Part shown: positions 61,777 to 64,000 of the stretch, piece after piece
How the letters are laid out: every line of letters begins with the position of its first letter
Numbering within the stretch: position 1 is the stretch's first letter
NCBI RefSeq assembly: GCF_021729085.1
Contig: NZ_JAJSAR010000002.1
Span: 372,001 to 436,000 of the forward strand
Length of the DNA stretch: 64,000 bases
Direction: 5' to 3'
DNA from: Pseudohongiella sp. O18
Lineage (GTDB): Bacteria; Pseudomonadota; Gammaproteobacteria; Pseudomonadales; Pseudohongiellaceae
Notes under the pieces: model-generated
Database searches by the model: none
What the model was told of the DNA's origin: nothing
The model's input: only the letters and a program-made list of their open reading frames with translations
Translations under genes and position numbers: made by a program

Positions 61777-62357
61777 GCACATCGCAGCTTGCGTTCCATG
61801 TGATCGCAAACAATCCAGGCATCAGAACCATATTGGATGTGGGCTCTGGTGCCGGTGATCACGCAACGGCCTTCCGTGAGGCTGGCAAAACGGTAACAAC
61901 TGTCTCTCTGATTCCGCCCGCCGATTATATCGGCATCGATTATCTTGATTTGAGTCTTGGCGGTGAACAGTTCGACTGTATCTGGGCATCCCACGTTCTG
62001 GAGCATCAGCCCAACGTGAATGCTTTCCTGAGAAAGTGTAAGTCTGATTTGAAGCCTGAGGGGCTTCTAGCGGTCACTGTGCCGCCCCTGAAGCATGCGA
62101 TTGTCGGCGGTCACCTTACGCTCTGGAATGCCGGGCTGTTGCTCTACAACCTGATTCTGGCCGGTTTCGATTGCTCAAGAGCCAAGGTTAAAACCTATGG
62201 CTATAACATCAGCGTCATTGTCGGAAATAAGACTGTCCCGCAGGAAGTGATTGATTCGCTCCACATGGACAGCGGCGACATTGAGAAGCTGGCGAAATTC
62301 TTCCCCTTTCCCGCGCGACAGGGGTTTGACGGTAACATACAGGCGGTGAACTGGTGA
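61773..62357 (+). CDS. SAM-dependent methyltransferase in head module
   Basis: 194 residues, GTG start overlapping the upstream stop. Class I MTase fold: TILDVGSGAGDHATAF (motif I), DCIWASHVLEHQPNVNAFL, LKPEGLLAVTVPP. Target not predictable; lacks DPPY-like DNA motifs, so small-molecule, sugar or protein methylation is more likely than DNA. Overlaps the next gene by 4 bp. Confidence 0.8.
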   Translation: MSTSQLAFHVIANNPGIRTILDVGSGAGDHATAFREAGKTVTTVSLIPPADYIGIDYLDLSLGGEQFDCIWASHVLEHQPNVNAFLRKCKSDLKPEGLLAVTVPPLKHAIVGGHLTLWNAGLLLYNLILAGFDCSRAKVKTYGYNISVIVGNKTVPQEVIDSLHMDSGDIEKLAKFFPFPARQGFDGNIQAVNW

Positions 62358-63142
62358 AAATTGCACTTTATACCAAGCGCAACGATTTCTTTATGGCCAT
62401 GCTGGCGTTGTGGCTCACCCGGGCCGGCCATCAGACAACAGAAATCAACCGCGACAAATGGGCGGGTCAGGGACTCGATGCCGATCTGGTTTTTGTCCAT
62501 GGCATCCGATCTGACATCATTGATGCTCACGCGGGAAAGCCGGTGTTTGTCGTTGAATCGGGTTACTTCCAACGAGTCAATACGATTGCTGAAAAGCAAA
62601 GCGGGCATTATCAGATTTCGTATGGCCGACTGAATAACCCGCCTGCCTTTGAGTGTCCGTCAGACCGCTTTGACAGCCTCGGCATTACAGTCGACAAGGC
62701 TGTGCGCAAGAAAGGTTATGCGCTGCTGATCGGGCAGGTTCCCGGCGATTCTGCCCTTGGCGGCATCGACCAGACTGACTATCTGCTGAGCAAGGCTGCC
62801 GAATATGAGGCCACTGGGTTTGACGTAAAATATCGCCCACATCCTCGCGGCGGTGTAGACTTACCAGGTTATCCGGCGCTGCCCGGTTCACTGGACGAGG
62901 CTCTGGACGGCGCAGGAATCGCTGTGATGTATAACAGCACTACAGGGTTTGAAGCGCTTCGAAAAGGTATTGCTGTAGATTGTGCGCCCTGTGCGGCATA
63001 CTACGAGCTTGCTGGCGAGAAATGCCCGGTCATTGCTGACCGCAAAGCGTTTTTCGCCCGCTCTGCGTATGGACAATGGCGAATCGATGAAACTGCACAG
63101 GCTGTCGATTTCATTTTGAACAAGTGGCTTCCAACACTATGA
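62354..63142 (+). CDS. Capsule-synthesis-like glycosyltransferase-fold protein
   Basis: 262 residues. LLIGQVPGDSAL, VKYRPHPRGG and GIAVMYNSTTGFEALRKGIAV are the elements of the KpsS/capsule polysaccharide (GT-B-like) family, here a phage version. Forms a tight pair with the methyltransferase. Might modify a phage structural protein or host sugar; activity untested. Confidence 0.65.
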   Translation: MKIALYTKRNDFFMAMLALWLTRAGHQTTEINRDKWAGQGLDADLVFVHGIRSDIIDAHAGKPVFVVESGYFQRVNTIAEKQSGHYQISYGRLNNPPAFECPSDRFDSLGITVDKAVRKKGYALLIGQVPGDSALGGIDQTDYLLSKAAEYEATGFDVKYRPHPRGGVDLPGYPALPGSLDEALDGAGIAVMYNSTTGFEALRKGIAVDCAPCAAYYELAGEKCPVIADRKAFFARSAYGQWRIDETAQAVDFILNKWLPTL

Positions 63143-63633
63143 CCATTACCGTTGAAGATGGCTCCATCGTTGCAGGCGCGAACAGCTGGGTAAACCGTGA
63201 GGACTTTATTGCCTATGCTGCAGCCCGGGGCGTTACGATCGCTGACGAGGCTGCCAGTGATGCCTTTCTGATCAAGGCTTGCGATTACATCAATTCGCTG
63301 GAGCCGAAAATTCAGGGTTATCTGGTCAATCGCAACCAGCCCACCGTTTTCCCACGCACCGACTTGTTTATTGAGGATTGGTCGTGGTCCAGCACTGAAA
63401 TCCCGCGCCAGGTGATAAGTGCACAGCTTGCGCTTGCTCTCGAGATCAGTCAGGGTGCGGATCCATATAATCCGCCAGACAATCTGCCGGTGGTAGAAAA
63501 GCGCGTTGAGGGAGCAGTCACGGTGAAGTATGCGAACCCCTCGAACGTCAGCAAAGTTTCGAAGAACCAGCCCAGTGAAACAATCATTCGCACCTTCCTG
63601 AAACGCAGCGGGTTGTTTGCTGTCAGGGCATAG
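63139..63633 (+). CDS. DnaT-like head-completion/connector protein
   Basis: 164 residues from ATG 63139 overlapping the upstream stop (ATGA). ANSWVNREDFIAYAAARGV, YINSLEPKIQGYLVNRNQPTVFPR and VISAQLALALEIS match the phage DnaT-like ssDNA-binding protein family, which are head-tail connector proteins by position. Confidence 0.8.
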   Translation: MTITVEDGSIVAGANSWVNREDFIAYAAARGVTIADEAASDAFLIKACDYINSLEPKIQGYLVNRNQPTVFPRTDLFIEDWSWSSTEIPRQVISAQLALALEISQGADPYNPPDNLPVVEKRVEGAVTVKYANPSNVSKVSKNQPSETIIRTFLKRSGLFAVRA

Positions 63634-63664
63634 CCGCTACATCAAACGAAAACCAACATTCAAG

Positions 63665-63688
63665 GCCCGGCACTGACCGGGCTTTTTT
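63665..63688 (+). terminator. Intrinsic terminator in the head-tail region
   Basis: GCCCGG-CACTGA-CCGGGC followed by six T, 16 bp before the next start. Confidence 0.75.
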
Positions 63689-63703
63689 ATATCTGGAATT
63701 TGT

Positions 63704-64000
63704 ATGAGTCAGTTTTCGGAAGAGATGGCTGATATTGCGCAGGAGCTTATTACAGAGTTCCGCACGCAGATTGTCATAACTCGACAAGTCGGCGGTGATG
63801 TCGACCCGGTAACTGGCGCGGTGACTTCTCCAACGACTCAAAATCAAACAGTTGACGCGATCCCACTGCCGGCGAGCAAAGGAACTGTCGAGGCATTTGA
63901 TCAGCGATTCGTCGGCGGCACGCTCATTGAGACCAATCTCAGAGCGTTGAAGATTGCAGGGCAAAACCTGCAGTGGCCGCCCGAGCCTTTGCAGACTGTC
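63704..64000 (+). CDS. Phage neck/head-tail protein, partial
   Basis: At least 99 residues, running off the window (MSQFSEEMADIAQELITEFR then TRQVGGDVDPVTGAVT). By position a head-tail joining protein; the first lines resemble minor-tail or neck proteins but no family is certain. Confidence 0.7.
   Translation, partial: MSQFSEEMADIAQELITEFRTQIVITRQVGGDVDPVTGAVTSPTTQNQTVDAIPLPASKGTVEAFDQRFVGGTLIETNLRALKIAGQNLQWPPEPLQTV

Overview
The window is about 64 kb of a gammaproteobacterial chromosome in two parts. From 1 to about 30,380 it is host backbone. From a tRNA-Arg(ACG) gene at 30,380 to the end of the window it is the left part (over 33 kb) of a temperate tailed phage; its right end is not reached. 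The host assignment rests on gene order: hom-thrC-recJ, alaS-lysC-csrA-tRNA-Ser, and a suf operon ending in sufT and sufE. A TonB siderophore receptor and a DUF6351 lipoprotein would fit an aquatic heterotroph, but I cannot name a genus.

Host region. Threonine synthesis genes (hom, partial at the left edge, and thrC) precede recJ, a DsbD-type disulfide reductase and a PerM/AI-2E family permease. The alaS-lysC-csrA-tRNA-Ser(GCU) block follows, with hairpins and a 36-bp tandem repeat just after the tRNA. Then come a probably Fur-regulated TonB receptor, a short-chain dehydrogenase, a secreted TonB C-terminal-domain protein (minus strand), a large DUF6351 lipoprotein, a 3-hydroxyacyl-CoA dehydrogenase, a DUF2750 protein (minus) and the nucleosidase gene ppnN. 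The sufBCDSA-T-E operon follows, with a near-consensus type 1 IscR site on its promoter. Three Sel1-repeat genes (minus) end the host part.

Prophage. The leftward operon (41,545 to 30,488, minus strand) reads from a promoter carrying repressor operators: a LuxR-like HTH protein, small proteins, RecT, a YqaJ-type exonuclease, two DNA methyltransferases, an unexpected metzincin-like metalloprotease, an excisionase candidate and the integrase beside the tRNA. Between this promoter and the CI-like repressor lies an accessory block: a HicA-HicB pair followed by a SecB-like protein (a candidate toxin-antitoxin-chaperone module), a secreted YHYH/HNH nuclease and a small secreted protein. The CI/Cro switch (45,701-45,800) has three TTAGG-N4-CCTAA operators; two more lie at the left promoter. 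The rightward early genes encode an O-like replication protein with iterons inside its gene, a DnaB helicase, DUF1367, DUF1364, RusA and a Q-like antiterminator. The late genes are a lysis cassette (membrane protein, SleB-type hydrolase, class 3 lipase, lipoprotein), a phage metallopeptidase, terminase, DUF4055 portal, MuF-like head protein, scaffold, P22-type coat protein, a methyltransferase/glycosyltransferase-like pair and head-completion genes.

The two most interesting observations are the HicA-HicB-SecB-like module in the lysogeny region, and five short hairpins all with the same GGAT loop in the leaders of the scaffold and major capsid genes, which look like CsrA/RsmA-type binding sites.
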